Below, in pieces: positions 27,119 to 36,684 of a stretch of 64,000 bases of DNA. The stretch comes from Sporocytophaga myxococcoides DSM 11118 (lineage in GTDB: Bacteria; Bacteroidota; Bacteroidia; Cytophagales; Cytophagaceae): the NCBI RefSeq assembly GCF_000426725.1, contig NZ_AUFX01000009.1, positions 186,001 through 250,000 on the forward strand, written 5' to 3'. The translations under genes were made by a program, and so were the position numbers. Within the stretch, counting starts at the first letter, position 1, and each line of letters starts with the position of its first letter. A model generated the notes under the pieces. The model was not told the origin of the DNA. It worked only from the letters and a program-made list of their open reading frames with translations, and made no database searches.

Positions 27119-27826
27119 TTAGTCTCTTCTGTTTCCGAACAATCTCAAAAGAGCAAGGAAGAGATTAATAAAGTTGATATAAAGCGACATTGCACCAATG
27201 ATAGCAAGCTTACCAGCTCTTTCACTGCCATCATTATAAATATCTTTCATACTTTGAACATTATATGCTGTAAGACCTGTAAATACAACAACACTCACAA
27301 TGCTCATAATATAGGAAAGTGTGTCGCTGTGAAGGAACATATTAATAACACTTGCAATGATAATTCCGAAAAGAGCCATCATTAACAGGTTACCAATTCT
27401 TGTAAGATCGGTTTTTGTTGTATAACCATATATCGCTGTAACAGCGAACATACCAGCTGTAACAAAGAATATTGAATAAATTGAACCGGCCGTGTATACA
27501 AGGAAAATTACACTTAAAGACATTCCCATCAATGCTGAATACGTCATAAATAATAACACCAGCATTCCATATGACAATTTTTCAAATGCAAAATTCATTA
27601 ATAAAACAAACCCTATCGGAGCAAACAAAACGATATAGCCAAATATTGACCATCCTCTTTCATTTATTAACAATGATAATAAAGAAGCATTATTAGCAAA
27701 AAGAAATGAAATTGCAGCAGTCATAACTAGACCTGCAGACATCCAGATAAATACATTAGCCATAAAGGATTGACTCATGGTCGATACGCTTTTCCCCTGG
27801 CTGTAATACAAATTATCTTTTTCCAT
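27119..27826 (-). CDS. Bax inhibitor-1/YccA family membrane protein
   Basis: The 235-aa protein has seven hydrophobic segments spread from about residue 25 to 230, typical of the BI-1/TMBIM family (YccA, YbhL, BsYetJ calcium-leak channel). The short N-terminal cytoplasmic tail (MEKDNLYYSQGKS) and the conserved FINLFLALLRLFGNRR end match bacterial members. Acidic residues lie in the last transmembrane segments (YNDGSERAGK region) as in the pH-sensitive channel. Physiological role in this organism is not known. It is monocistronic with its own terminator. Confidence 0.92.
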   Translation of the reverse strand: MEKDNLYYSQGKSVSTMSQSFMANVFIWMSAGLVMTAAISFLFANNASLLSLLINERGWSIFGYIVLFAPIGFVLLMNFAFEKLSYGMLVLLFMTYSALMGMSLSVIFLVYTAGSIYSIFFVTAGMFAVTAIYGYTTKTDLTRIGNLLMMALFGIIIASVINMFLHSDTLSYIMSIVSVVVFTGLTAYNVQSMKDIYNDGSERAGKLAIIGAMSLYINFINLFLALLRLFGNRRD

Positions 27827-27911
27827 TGTGTTTAAATTTAAATTGTTTAAAGTTTTATGTTTAGTTTTTTATCTGCAATACAAACGATTTTACTTTATTA
27901 AAGTTGTTTTA

Positions 27912-29051
27912 TTATCCTATAGCATTTTTCAGATCTTCAATAAGATCTTCAACATCCTCAACTCCTACACTAAGCCTTATAAGACTATCTTTTAATCCGG
28001 CTTTTTCTCTTTCTTCCTTAGGAATGCTGGCATGTGTCATTGTTGCAGGATGCCCGCATAACGATTCTACTCCCCCTAAAGATTCGGCAAGAGAAAATAA
28101 TTTAGCTCTTTCAAGGAACCTTTTCGCATCTTCAATTTTGTCACCTTTCAATGTAAATGAAAGCATACCGCCGAAAGCTTTCATCTGCTTCTGAGCCACA
28201 GCATGATTAGGATGAGAACTTAATCCCGGGTAATAAACTTTATCGACTTTAGGATGTTCAGACAAAAACTGTGCTATTTTTGCAGCATTGTCACAATGTC
28301 TTTCCATTCGCAGATGTAATGTTTTAATACCTCTCAGTACTAAGAAACAATCCTGAGGTCCTGGAACTGCCCCACATGCATTTTGAAGAAATGCTAGTCT
28401 GGCAGCCACTTCTTTGTCGTTCAGAATGATAGCTCCCATTACAACATCAGAATGCCCTGAAAGATATTTTGTTACTGAATGCATTACAATATCAACGCCA
28501 AGATCCAGAGGAAGCTGAAGATAAGGAGTGGCAAAGGTATTGTCTACAACAGTAATGACTGTATGTTTCTTTCCAAGATTGGCAATGGCCTTTATATCAA
28601 TAATATTTAACAAAGGATTGGTTGGAGTCTCCATCCAGATAAGCTTTGTATTGGAGTTGATATATTTCTCAACCTCCTTCGCATTGTCCATCGGGATAAA
28701 ATGAAACTTGATACCATAATGCGCAAATACTTTGGTGAATATTCTATAAGTTCCACCATATAGATCATTAGTTGAAATTACCTCATCGCCAGGCTTAAGC
28801 AATTTCAGAATAGTGTCTATTGCAGCCATACCAGAAGCAAAACACAATCCTTGTGCGCCATTTTCAAGCGCAGCAAGACTATTTTGCAAAGCAGTTCTTG
28901 TAGGGTTATGTGTTCTTGAATACTCATACCCCTTATGGTCGCCCGGAGAGGCTTGCACATAGGTAGAGGTTTGATATATAGGAGTCATGATTGCTCCTGT
29001 TGAAGGATCAGGCTCCACGCCTGCATGAATTGCTTTGGTTCCGAATTTCAT
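27912..29051 (-). CDS. Cystathionine gamma-synthase-type PLP enzyme
   Basis: Cys/Met metabolism PLP family, 379 aa: FGTKAIHAG start, YSRTHNPTR, CFASGMAAI, ETPTNPLL, DNTFATPYLQ and the PLP Lys in HSVTKYLSGHSD. This pattern fits cystathionine gamma-synthase (MetB) or gamma-lyase; the two cannot be separated safely by eye. In metabolism it would join an activated homoserine to Cys or cleave cystathionine. A purine-rich AAAAAAGGAAA precedes the start. A paralogue (36685) lies beside the sulfite reductase operon. Confidence 0.92.
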   Translation of the reverse strand: MKFGTKAIHAGVEPDPSTGAIMTPIYQTSTYVQASPGDHKGYEYSRTHNPTRTALQNSLAALENGAQGLCFASGMAAIDTILKLLKPGDEVISTNDLYGGTYRIFTKVFAHYGIKFHFIPMDNAKEVEKYINSNTKLIWMETPTNPLLNIIDIKAIANLGKKHTVITVVDNTFATPYLQLPLDLGVDIVMHSVTKYLSGHSDVVMGAIILNDKEVAARLAFLQNACGAVPGPQDCFLVLRGIKTLHLRMERHCDNAAKIAQFLSEHPKVDKVYYPGLSSHPNHAVAQKQMKAFGGMLSFTLKGDKIEDAKRFLERAKLFSLAESLGGVESLCGHPATMTHASIPKEEREKAGLKDSLIRLSVGVEDVEDLIEDLKNAIG

Positions 29052-29183
29052 TTTCCTTTTTTATTTCTTTCTGAAGATTCTAATTATACCTATTTAAGAT
29101 TACCAACTTAGTTTTTTTAAAACTCCATTTCATTAGAGAATAGAATTTTCTTAACATTGCAATATAACAAAAAGAAGAGGGAA

Positions 29184-29879
29184 ATGATAAAAGGAATCCG
29201 TGAGCTTATTAAAGACAACCGGACAACTGCCTTATATCTTTTATATTTCACCCTTGCTCCCTTTATTTCAGACTCTTACCTTATTTACCTTTCAATAAGA
29301 TATCAGGAGCAGATATCTTCATTCACTCTCCCAGAATATAGTCTGCTTTCCTTAATATTGGGCATGTGCATGGCAACAGGATTGTGCCATACAACACTTA
29401 TTGCTACAGTTTCCGGCTATTTTTTAGGGATAAATTCTGTATACATTGTTATACCAACCTACATATTTGCATCTGTCCTTGGATATTTCTTAGCTCAGAA
29501 ACTTGATAATGGCCACTTCATGAAGACGCTTCTGCGCTTTAACAAGACAGCACTTATTAAGTCAAATCTCAAAAATGAAGAACCAAAAATCATTTTCCTT
29601 TCCAGACTTTCTCCGGTAATTCCATTTGCCTTAATGAATTTTCTACTGTCAGTTTTGGGAGCAAATTTCAGAAAATACCTCATTTTTGGAACCGCAGGGA
29701 TGCTTCCCCGTACACTATTATTCTGCTACATAGGAAGTAAGGCCGGAGAATTAATTCAGGCAATAAATGCTCCCGGACAGGAAAGTATGAGTAAAGTAAT
29801 AACACTACTTCTTATAATCTCCTCGCTTATAGGTCTTTATTATTTCATAAAAAAAGCTATCACCAAAGCTCTGAAGTAA
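29184..29879 (+). CDS. VTT domain (DedA/TVP38-type) membrane protein
   Basis: The 231-aa protein starts at the ATG at 29184, preceded by a strong AGAAGAGGG ribosome-binding site; an upstream TTG is less likely. It has about five hydrophobic segments, with the VTT/SNARE-associated features: a Gly-rich re-entrant GYFLGINSVYIV region, and FLSRLSPVIPFALMNF followed by RTLLFCYIGS near residue 175. Members of this superfamily scramble or transport phospholipids or undecaprenyl phosphate. Which applies here is not evident. Confidence 0.85.
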   Translation: MIKGIRELIKDNRTTALYLLYFTLAPFISDSYLIYLSIRYQEQISSFTLPEYSLLSLILGMCMATGLCHTTLIATVSGYFLGINSVYIVIPTYIFASVLGYFLAQKLDNGHFMKTLLRFNKTALIKSNLKNEEPKIIFLSRLSPVIPFALMNFLLSVLGANFRKYLIFGTAGMLPRTLLFCYIGSKAGELIQAINAPGQESMSKVITLLLIISSLIGLYYFIKKAITKALK

Positions 29880-29946
29880 TAAAACCTCACTTCTTGCAGA
29901 CAAATTTTCTGAATTAAAATCTAGTTTTGAATAAATTATTTACTGT

Positions 29947-31407
29947 ATGAAAAAACTTTTACCCCTGTTTTTTATAGCTTTTTCAGTTAATCAATCATTT
30001 GCTCAACAGGAATTCAGTTCTTTTACCTCTACGGGACGGGGAGTCTCCACAACATTTGTAACAGATTATCAAACAATCGGAATAAACCCTGCTAATCTAG
30101 GCTTACATACTGAATATGAAACAAAGCATGTAACATTGGGATTAATGGAAGGTGCTGCTTCCGCATACTCTAATGCTTTGAGTAAAACAACATTTGGAAA
30201 AAGTCTTACTGAGTACAATGACATCTTCAATCAACATGATAAAATTAAAGCGGCACAGCAATTTGCTGGAAATGGTGTTGCTGCCAACGTAGACCTGATG
30301 GCTTTGGGATTTGCTATACAAAGTGACAAATTGGGAGGCTTTGCATTTTCAATTAAAGAATCTATGCGTTGGTATTCTCAATTCAGTGGTTTGACTGCCG
30401 ATCTGTTATTCAGAGGAAAAACTTCAGCCTATTTTGATCAATTAAAGCTAAATAATGGTGAAATAGTTGCTAATGATCCAAGCCAATATGAACAATATGA
30501 AGCTATAGGTATTGATCAAGGGATGGCAAGCAACCAACTAAAACTCTCAGCACTTTTTGACGGATCGAAAATTAAAAACAACTGGTATCGGGAATACAAT
30601 TTAAACTATGGACGAAAAGTCTTCGGTAATGATTTGCTGTATATCACTGCGGGTGTTGGTGTAAAATATCTACAAGGCTTTAACTACACAAACTGTGAAG
30701 TTAAAAATGGAAAAATAGTTATGGCTGGAGCTTTTAATCCATATTTTGAAATAGATTTTGGAGTAGGTGCAGCAAATAATCCATCGGCAATAAACAACGA
30801 AAACTATCAATCCATAGGAAATGGATTTGGTTTTGATTTTGGAGCAGATGTAGTTATAAATGAAAAAATAACTATAGGTGCAGCCATTACCAATATTGGT
30901 TCTATTAATTATACAGGAAATGTATATACAATAAAAGATACAACTCTAGCCTCTATGGCTTCTGAAGGATCCAACAACTATAATATATTTTCGCAGGCTC
31001 CCAATATACTTGCCAAATCCGGAACATTGAAATGGGAAGGTCAAAAAAACATAAAAGCTAAACTCCCAACAATGTTTAGACTTGGAGCCAGCATAAGATT
31101 GATTGAAATCGTTAATGTTGGTTTTGACTTTATCATGCCGACAAACAAAGAAGCGGGCAATTTTGAAAAACCATACATAGGAGTTGGTGGCGATATCAAG
31201 CCAATCCGATGGATAAGACTGTCAACGGGTATAAATACAGGTGGTAATTATATCTCCAGAGCAAACGTACCATTTGGACTAACCATAGTTGTTGGTGAAA
31301 ACGGAACATGGGAGCTAGGAGCAGCTACCAGAGATATTGTCACTTATTTAAGACAGAAAGGGCCAAATTTATCTTTTGCGTTTGGTTTCTTAAGGTTTAG
31401 ACTTTAA
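29947..31407 (+). CDS. DUF5723 family outer-membrane protein
   Basis: The 486-aa protein has a signal peptide (MKKLLPLFFIAFSVNQSFAQ) and a beta-rich mature part beginning FSSFTSTGRGVSTTFV, followed by YQTIGINPANLG, typical of the Bacteroidota DUF5723 family, which is predicted to form a FadL/PorV-like outer-membrane barrel. It ends FAFGFLRFRL with an aromatic/hydrophobic terminal strand as barrels do. The role is unknown; family members are often found with gliding or secretion proteins. Confidence 0.85.
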   Translation: MKKLLPLFFIAFSVNQSFAQQEFSSFTSTGRGVSTTFVTDYQTIGINPANLGLHTEYETKHVTLGLMEGAASAYSNALSKTTFGKSLTEYNDIFNQHDKIKAAQQFAGNGVAANVDLMALGFAIQSDKLGGFAFSIKESMRWYSQFSGLTADLLFRGKTSAYFDQLKLNNGEIVANDPSQYEQYEAIGIDQGMASNQLKLSALFDGSKIKNNWYREYNLNYGRKVFGNDLLYITAGVGVKYLQGFNYTNCEVKNGKIVMAGAFNPYFEIDFGVGAANNPSAINNENYQSIGNGFGFDFGADVVINEKITIGAAITNIGSINYTGNVYTIKDTTLASMASEGSNNYNIFSQAPNILAKSGTLKWEGQKNIKAKLPTMFRLGASIRLIEIVNVGFDFIMPTNKEAGNFEKPYIGVGGDIKPIRWIRLSTGINTGGNYISRANVPFGLTIVVGENGTWELGAATRDIVTYLRQKGPNLSFAFGFLRFRL

Positions 31408-31409
31408 AA

Positions 31410-31552
31410 GTGCAAAGCTTAAAGCTAAAAGAATAAAATATCACACATGAAAAAAATGTATTACTTTATCAAGTCGATTCCTAAAATAAGGTTGATTGTT
31501 TTCAACAATTGGAGCGCTTCACTTTTAGCTTTGCGCCTTAAGCTTCCAGTTG
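31410..31552. repeat. Imperfect inverted repeat in convergent intergenic gap
   Basis: Left copy GCAAAGCTTAAAGCTAAAAG (31412-31431) and right copy around 31521-31545 (inverted AAAGCTAAAAG and AAGCTTAA) flank about 90 bases. A related sequence lies at 21500-21531. Both sit between convergent genes. Confidence 0.4.
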
Positions 31553-32011
31553 TTACGATTTACCAAGTCTTGAGAAAGTAATGTAATCAACATTTACTGG
31601 CTCCTTCCCTGCCTCTATGAGGGCTTTATTTACTTGCCCGCGATGATAAGAGCCATGGCTAACAACATGAAATAATATATCAGAAAGGCACGTTTCTAAA
31701 GCCTCACCTTTGGTATTTTTATATTTTACTTCTTTTAAAAAATCGTCTTCCGGACAAGTATCTATTAACTGAAAAAAATTCAAAGAACTTTCAACTGCAT
31801 ATACCTTTAACAAAAAAGGTTCATGTAATTGCCAAAGTTTTATAGAATGATAAGTTTCATTATTTATTCGCCCATACCAGATCAATTCTGAATTAACAAT
31901 ATGACTTAGCAACCTTGCGCCTTCTTCACAATAATCATTCTTCAATACCTCCGCCAGCTTTTTATTAGCCCAGTGATTGAACTGATACAAGCGATAAAAA
32001 TTTTCCCTCAT
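31553..32011 (-). CDS. DinB family protein
   Basis: The 152-aa protein fits the DinB/YfiT four-helix metal-binding superfamily: HWANKKLAE near the N terminus, SHIVNSELIWYGR (first His ligand) and HVVSHGSYHRGQV (two His ligands). Members include thiol-dependent transferases and many of unknown role. It is the last gene of the sulfite reductase operon, six bases after rhodanese, which hints at a thiol-related role, but this is inference. Confidence 0.88.
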   Translation of the reverse strand: MRENFYRLYQFNHWANKKLAEVLKNDYCEEGARLLSHIVNSELIWYGRINNETYHSIKLWQLHEPFLLKVYAVESSLNFFQLIDTCPEDDFLKEVKYKNTKGEALETCLSDILFHVVSHGSYHRGQVNKALIEAGKEPVNVDYITFSRLGKS

Positions 32012-32017
32012 TCAGTA

Positions 32018-32332
32018 TTAAGGATTTAAACTTGGATCAATCTCTGCCTTATATGCTAATATTCCACCTTTGAGGTTATAGAGATTGGTATAACCAAAAT
32101 TCGTTTCCAAAAATCTGATAGCATCTCCGCTTCTTTTGCCGCTTCTGCAATGCACTACAACCATTTTATCTTTAGAAAATTTTGCAACATTCTGAGGTAC
32201 TGTCGCCAATGGGATAAGTTCACCACCTAAATTCGCAGCCTGAAATTCACCTGGCTCACGGACATCAATCAGTTGAAAATTTTCACCTTTATCAATAAGC
32301 TCCTTCAGCTCAGTTACAGATATTTCTTTCAT
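32018..32332 (-). CDS. Rhodanese-like domain protein
   Basis: Single-domain rhodanese of 104 aa with active-site loop HCRSGKRS (Cys62) and IDVREPGEF. It carries a persulfide on the Cys and acts in sulfur transfer. It sits 12 bases downstream of the siroheme gene and six bases upstream of the DinB gene, inside the sulfite-reduction operon, so sulfide or persulfide handling is likely. Confidence 0.93.
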   Translation of the reverse strand: MKEISVTELKELIDKGENFQLIDVREPGEFQAANLGGELIPLATVPQNVAKFSKDKMVVVHCRSGKRSGDAIRFLETNFGYTNLYNLKGGILAYKAEIDPSLNP

Positions 32333-32344
32333 TTTACATTAACG

Positions 32345-32977
32345 TTATTTATTCTGATCAAATTTATCCTTTTCTTTCAAAACTGACGTAATCTCGTCAA
32401 GTTTCTTTACTTTATATTCAAAATCCCCTCTTAATTTTTCTCTGATCTGATTCAGATTAGCAAGTATTTTGTCTATGCTATCAGGTAAAATGTCTTCCAG
32501 CATCTCTCTCATTCTCTTCGCAAATGTCGGGGATTTACCATTCGTTGAAACTGCTATCTTCAAATCTCCTTTCTGAACAACTGAACTCAGGTAAAAATCA
32601 CATAGATCAGGCGTATCCGCAATGTTGCAAAGCACTCTGAAAACTTTGGCATCATCATGCACCTGTTTATTAAGACCTCTTATTGAAGTGGCAGCTATAA
32701 CAAGATCCTTCCGATTAAGATCGGATTTCTGATACTCCCTTTGTTCTAACTTTAGTAATGGAAATTCAAGTGCGAGTGTGCGGATTTCATCTTTTATTTC
32801 AGGTGCAACTAAAGTTACCTGTGCTTTCTGACAATTTTTATATATCGCAGACACCTTTTCCAGTCCGACAAAACCACCACCAACCACAAGCACCTGCAAG
32901 TGTTCCAACTTAAAAAAAACAGGAAAGAGTTGATTCCCTTTCCTGTCATTTGATTCTTTATGATTCAGATTTTCCAA
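32345..32977 (-). CDS. Precorrin-2 dehydrogenase/sirohydrochlorin ferrochelatase (Met8-like)
   Basis: The 210-aa protein has an N-terminal NAD-binding fold (VVGGGFVGLEKV near residue 30) and the Met8/CysG dimerisation and chelatase region including STNGKSPTFAKRMRE. It oxidises precorrin-2 to sirohydrochlorin and inserts iron to give siroheme. The upstream neighbour cobA makes its substrate, and sulfite reductase further upstream uses the siroheme; all are on one operon with 10-12-base gaps. Confidence 0.93.
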   Translation of the reverse strand: MENLNHKESNDRKGNQLFPVFFKLEHLQVLVVGGGFVGLEKVSAIYKNCQKAQVTLVAPEIKDEIRTLALEFPLLKLEQREYQKSDLNRKDLVIAATSIRGLNKQVHDDAKVFRVLCNIADTPDLCDFYLSSVVQKGDLKIAVSTNGKSPTFAKRMREMLEDILPDSIDKILANLNQIREKLRGDFEYKVKKLDEITSVLKEKDKFDQNK

Positions 32978-32989
32978 ATCTTAATAAGA

Positions 32990-33814
32990 TTACCAGTTAA
33001 ATAATTTCCTATAAAACTCTTTGGTTTCCGGTCTCATTCCGCCTTTGACATCCTCAAGTCTTTCCTTTTCCTGAAATATGAATTCATTTACATAATCCGG
33101 ATGCAGATCTACTACTTTACCTATCACAATTACAGCAGGAGAAGATAACTTTAACTCATCAACTACATCAACGATGGTATCAACAGTACCCAGGCCGATC
33201 TTTTCATCAGGCATGGTTCCGTTCTGAATGACAGCCACAGGTATATCTCCTTTATTTTGTTCCTGAAAGATAGAAACAATTTCTTTTAGTTTTGTCATCC
33301 CCATAAGAATGACAACTGTAGCATTAGAACGAGCAGCTATTTCAATATCAGAAGACAATTCATGATTTCTTGTAGTACCGGTAAGTACCCAGAAGCTATC
33401 ATTAACACCTCTTCTTGTAAGCGGAATTCCCTGCAACTCCGGCACAGCAATAGAGCTAGAAATACCAGGAATTACAGTTGTAGGAATATCAAAGGACTGC
33501 GCATACACAAGCTCTTCATGACCACGTCCAAAGATAAAAGGATCCCCTCCTTTTAATCGCACAACATGACCATATTTCAAAGCATGATCAACAATCAGTT
33601 TGTTTATATCTTCCTGAGGAAACTGACATACACCTTTCTTCTTTCCGACAAATACTTTTGGAGTATTTGCAGGAATATGATTAAGTATGTCAGGGTGAAT
33701 TAGTGCGTCATACAAGACTACATCAGCTTCAGAAAGGGCTTTTATCCCCTTCAGTGTTATCAGCTCCGGATCTCCAGGACCAGCTCCGACTAATGTTAAT
33801 CTTGCACTTTTCAT
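32990..33814 (-). CDS. cobA: Uroporphyrinogen-III C-methyltransferase
   Basis: SAM-dependent methylase converting uroporphyrinogen III to precorrin-2. The 274-aa protein has the GAGPGDPELITLKG N-terminal motif, RLKGGDPFIFGRG, and PGISSSIAVP, all diagnostic of the SUMT family. It lies 10 bases after the sulfite reductase gene and feeds the next gene in siroheme synthesis. Confidence 0.96.
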   Translation of the reverse strand: MKSARLTLVGAGPGDPELITLKGIKALSEADVVLYDALIHPDILNHIPANTPKVFVGKKKGVCQFPQEDINKLIVDHALKYGHVVRLKGGDPFIFGRGHEELVYAQSFDIPTTVIPGISSSIAVPELQGIPLTRRGVNDSFWVLTGTTRNHELSSDIEIAARSNATVVILMGMTKLKEIVSIFQEQNKGDIPVAVIQNGTMPDEKIGLGTVDTIVDVVDELKLSSPAVIVIGKVVDLHPDYVNEFIFQEKERLEDVKGGMRPETKEFYRKLFNW

Positions 33815-33824
33815 ATTTATTATA

Positions 33825-35963
33825 TTACCCGTTTACCAATAACTTTTGCGCTCTGTATGCTCTTACCTTTGATAAAAAATCTGTAACTTCAGAAAGATAA
33901 ACTTTAGCAAATTCTTGAGTCGGCTCTTGTTCACTCATCTTTAGGACAAGCTTCTCGAATGAACCTCCGTCTAATTGCAATGCACCTTTAGCAATAAAGT
34001 GTGTATCGAAATCTTTCACGATCCCAATATGTGTATTGCAATTGATATTTTCTGAAGTTAACAGTGCTTTTGCTCCACTAACAAAAGTAACATATGACTG
34101 ATAGATACTGTCAGCATAAGCACCTTTGTCATAAGCTCTTTTTGCCCACTTCAATTTATCTTCTGTTTCTTGTATCAGAGTACCAACAAGGTCAAGCATT
34201 ACACCGGCACATTCACCAACTCCGACCTCAGTCACATATTTTTCAGTATGCCCCCAATCAATGTAGTCAAGCTCTGTAAGCGTAGACAACTCAGCCAGAG
34301 GTTTTAATTTCTTATAGAAATAAGTTTTATCTGCAGCAATTTGTCTTCTGTAATAATCATTGAAGTACTCTCCTTCAAATCCAAATTCATCATAATCTGC
34401 AAGGATTACTCTGACAGCATCAGGACATCTTTTGGTAGGTAGTTTTACAACTTTATCCGCTATACTTCCTGTTCCATCTGGCTCGATTCCACCACCCAGA
34501 AGCAATTGCATTGCTGGCAATACATAGTTTCCATTTTTAATGGACATACCATGAAAACCTATATTCGCAATTGTATGCTGACCGCAAGCGTTCATACAAC
34601 CGCTGATTTTAATCTTGATATTTTTATTGAAGATAAGATCAGGAAACTCCTCTTTCATCATTCTTTCAAGTTCACCTGAAATCCCTGTACTACTGCTGAT
34701 TGCCAGATTACACGTGTCTGTACCAGGGCATGCGGTAATATCTACAGTACTATCAAATCCGGGATCTGCAAGGCCAAGTTTATCCAACTCATTAAACAAA
34801 CCTGTCAAAGCTTCTTTTCTGACAAATTTCAATAACCAGCCTTGATTTACTGTAATTCTGATATCATCAGAAGCATATTTTTGTACTATGGCTGCAAATT
34901 CTCTTGCAGTATCTGTTGGCATATCACCAAGGAACTGCTTTACATTTACGCCATAAAATCCTTTTTGCTTTTGTTCGAAAACATTGGTCTTTAACCAGTT
35001 TTCATATTTTTGTTGATCTGAAGGAGCTGTGGTCGGATAAGCTCTCTCAGGACCAGGAATAGTAGATTCTACCGCATCTCTGTCAACTATAAATGACTTG
35101 CATTTTATAGCTTTCTTTTCTCCTTCTACCAGTTTCATGAAAGCTTCAAACCCAATGCCGTTTACAAGATATTTCAAACGAGCTTTATGCCTTTTACTTC
35201 TTTCACCATGTCTGTCAAACACTCTGATTACCGTTTCGATGAATGGAATCATCTGATCTTCCGGTAAGAATTCATGAGCAACATGGGCCAGGAAAGGCTG
35301 AGCACCAAGCCCTCCTCCTAAGAATACTTTAAACCCTCTGATTTCTTTTCCATTTTCAGTTTTCACTCTTGGCACAAAACCAAGATCGTGCATAAAACCA
35401 AATGCAGAATCTTTATCGCTGCTAGAAAAAGACATCTTAAATTTTCTTCCCATTTCCTGACAAACCGGATTCCTCAGGAAAAACTTAAATGCAGCATGAG
35501 CATATGGAGTTACATCAAACAACTCATCCGGATCAATTCCAGCTTCAGAAGAAGCAGTAATATTACGAACTGTATTTCCACAAGCCTCTCTCAAAGTAAC
35601 ACCAACCTCTTCCAGTTCTGCCCATACTTTGGGCGAATTTTCCAGCTTCACAAAGTGAATCTGAATATCCTGACGCGTTGTCAAATGCAGATTGTGAGCT
35701 GCATAACGGTCCGAAATATCTGCAATTCTAACTAACTGTAAAGGTGAAACTTTTCCGAAAGGAAGTTTTATACGAATCATCTGAACACCTTCCTGACGCT
35801 GACCATATACACCTCTTGCCAAACGGAAAGCTCTGAATTTATCCTGATCCATTTCAAGATTTCTGAATGACTGGATCTTGGTTTGCAATTCCAGAATATC
35901 CTCTTTAGCTTCAGGATTAATCTTGTCTAATAATTCTTTGTTTACTTGTAATTCTGTGCTCAT
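33825..35963 (-). CDS. Siroheme-dependent nitrite/sulfite reductase with C-terminal HEPN domain
   Basis: The 712-aa protein has two ferredoxin-like/siroheme half-domains with the [4Fe-4S]-siroheme ligands CPGTDTC (Cys412, Cys418) and CMNAC (Cys456, Cys460), and Arg/Lys-rich substrate pocket motifs (TTRQDIQIHF, CGNTVRNIT). The last ~115 residues are a helical HEPN-type domain unlike standard CysI; it lacks the RxxxxxH nuclease signature. In this context (siroheme genes, transsulfuration enzyme next door) sulfite reduction to sulfide is more likely than nitrite reduction. It heads a five-gene operon; a TATTTTTG -7-like box lies on the minus strand at 36056-36063. Confidence 0.93.
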   Translation of the reverse strand: MSTELQVNKELLDKINPEAKEDILELQTKIQSFRNLEMDQDKFRAFRLARGVYGQRQEGVQMIRIKLPFGKVSPLQLVRIADISDRYAAHNLHLTTRQDIQIHFVKLENSPKVWAELEEVGVTLREACGNTVRNITASSEAGIDPDELFDVTPYAHAAFKFFLRNPVCQEMGRKFKMSFSSSDKDSAFGFMHDLGFVPRVKTENGKEIRGFKVFLGGGLGAQPFLAHVAHEFLPEDQMIPFIETVIRVFDRHGERSKRHKARLKYLVNGIGFEAFMKLVEGEKKAIKCKSFIVDRDAVESTIPGPERAYPTTAPSDQQKYENWLKTNVFEQKQKGFYGVNVKQFLGDMPTDTAREFAAIVQKYASDDIRITVNQGWLLKFVRKEALTGLFNELDKLGLADPGFDSTVDITACPGTDTCNLAISSSTGISGELERMMKEEFPDLIFNKNIKIKISGCMNACGQHTIANIGFHGMSIKNGNYVLPAMQLLLGGGIEPDGTGSIADKVVKLPTKRCPDAVRVILADYDEFGFEGEYFNDYYRRQIAADKTYFYKKLKPLAELSTLTELDYIDWGHTEKYVTEVGVGECAGVMLDLVGTLIQETEDKLKWAKRAYDKGAYADSIYQSYVTFVSGAKALLTSENINCNTHIGIVKDFDTHFIAKGALQLDGGSFEKLVLKMSEQEPTQEFAKVYLSEVTDFLSKVRAYRAQKLLVNG

Positions 35964-36229
35964 TTACAAAATTAGTTAAGCTCCGCAGAGCAGGGTTTGT
36001 ATTCTAAAGTTAAGAAATTCCCTCCTTAAAAAGTTCCCTCTAAGAAGGTATAATTCAAAAATAGCAAAAATTTTTAAAAAAAGCCTATCAACAAAATAAA
36101 ATTTTGAAAAAAATCCAACAAACTAACTATTTCAAAATTTTATTTGGCAATAATTATAAAAAGAAAAATTTTATTTATAATTTTGACCCCTTAACAGATA
36201 AACATCAGGATATAATTTAATTTTGAAGC

Positions 36230-36643
36230 ATGCTTATTAAACTAGACAGACGTAATGATGCTTACCATTTTGAAGCGTCCAACGAACAGGGAAACCAGGT
36301 AAACATTGATGCTTCTCCGGCTATTGGAGGGCAAAACCTGGGTGCAAGACCAATGGAATTACTCCTTATGGGATTAGGAGGTTGCAGTGCCATTGATGTT
36401 TTATCAATTCTAAAAAAACAAAGAGTAGAAGTTGCTGATTTCAAAATTGAAATCAACGGAGAAAGGGAGCCGGAAGCTGTCCCTTCTTTATTTCAGGACA
36501 TCCATATCAAATTCATAGTAAAAGGGCCTGTTGACACTTCCAAAGTTGAAAAAGCTATTGTGTTGTCTCTTGACAAATATTGTTCAGTAGCCAAAACCCT
36601 TGAAAAAACGGCCAAAATTACCTGGTCGCTTGATGTAATCTAG
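36230..36643 (+). CDS. OsmC family protein
   Basis: The 137-aa protein matches OsmC/Ohr-type thiol peroxidases: GGCSAIDVLSIL with Cys52 and DKYCSVAKTL with Cys118, the conserved redox Cys pair, and a Glu-containing first strand. It probably reduces organic hydroperoxides or is the YhfA-like subgroup. A TAATTTTG box at 36218-36225 lies almost on the start codon, giving a very short leader. It is divergent from the sulfite reductase operon and 41 bases upstream of the sulfhydrylase gene. Confidence 0.93.
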   Translation: MLIKLDRRNDAYHFEASNEQGNQVNIDASPAIGGQNLGARPMELLLMGLGGCSAIDVLSILKKQRVEVADFKIEINGEREPEAVPSLFQDIHIKFIVKGPVDTSKVEKAIVLSLDKYCSVAKTLEKTAKITWSLDVI

Positions 36644-36684
36644 AACCCGAGAAATCTTAATTAATCACTATAATATTAAATTGA

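Noticed and set aside
31447-31581. 44-codon frame starting MKKMYYFIKS between the DUF5723 and DinB genes
   Set aside because: It lies inside an inverted repeat and overlaps the DinB 3' end; no independent support.
35964-36229. Possible SAM (S-box) riboswitch in the divergent sulfur intergenic region
   Set aside because: I could not find the conserved S-box core or a leader terminator on either strand; only promoter-like boxes are present.
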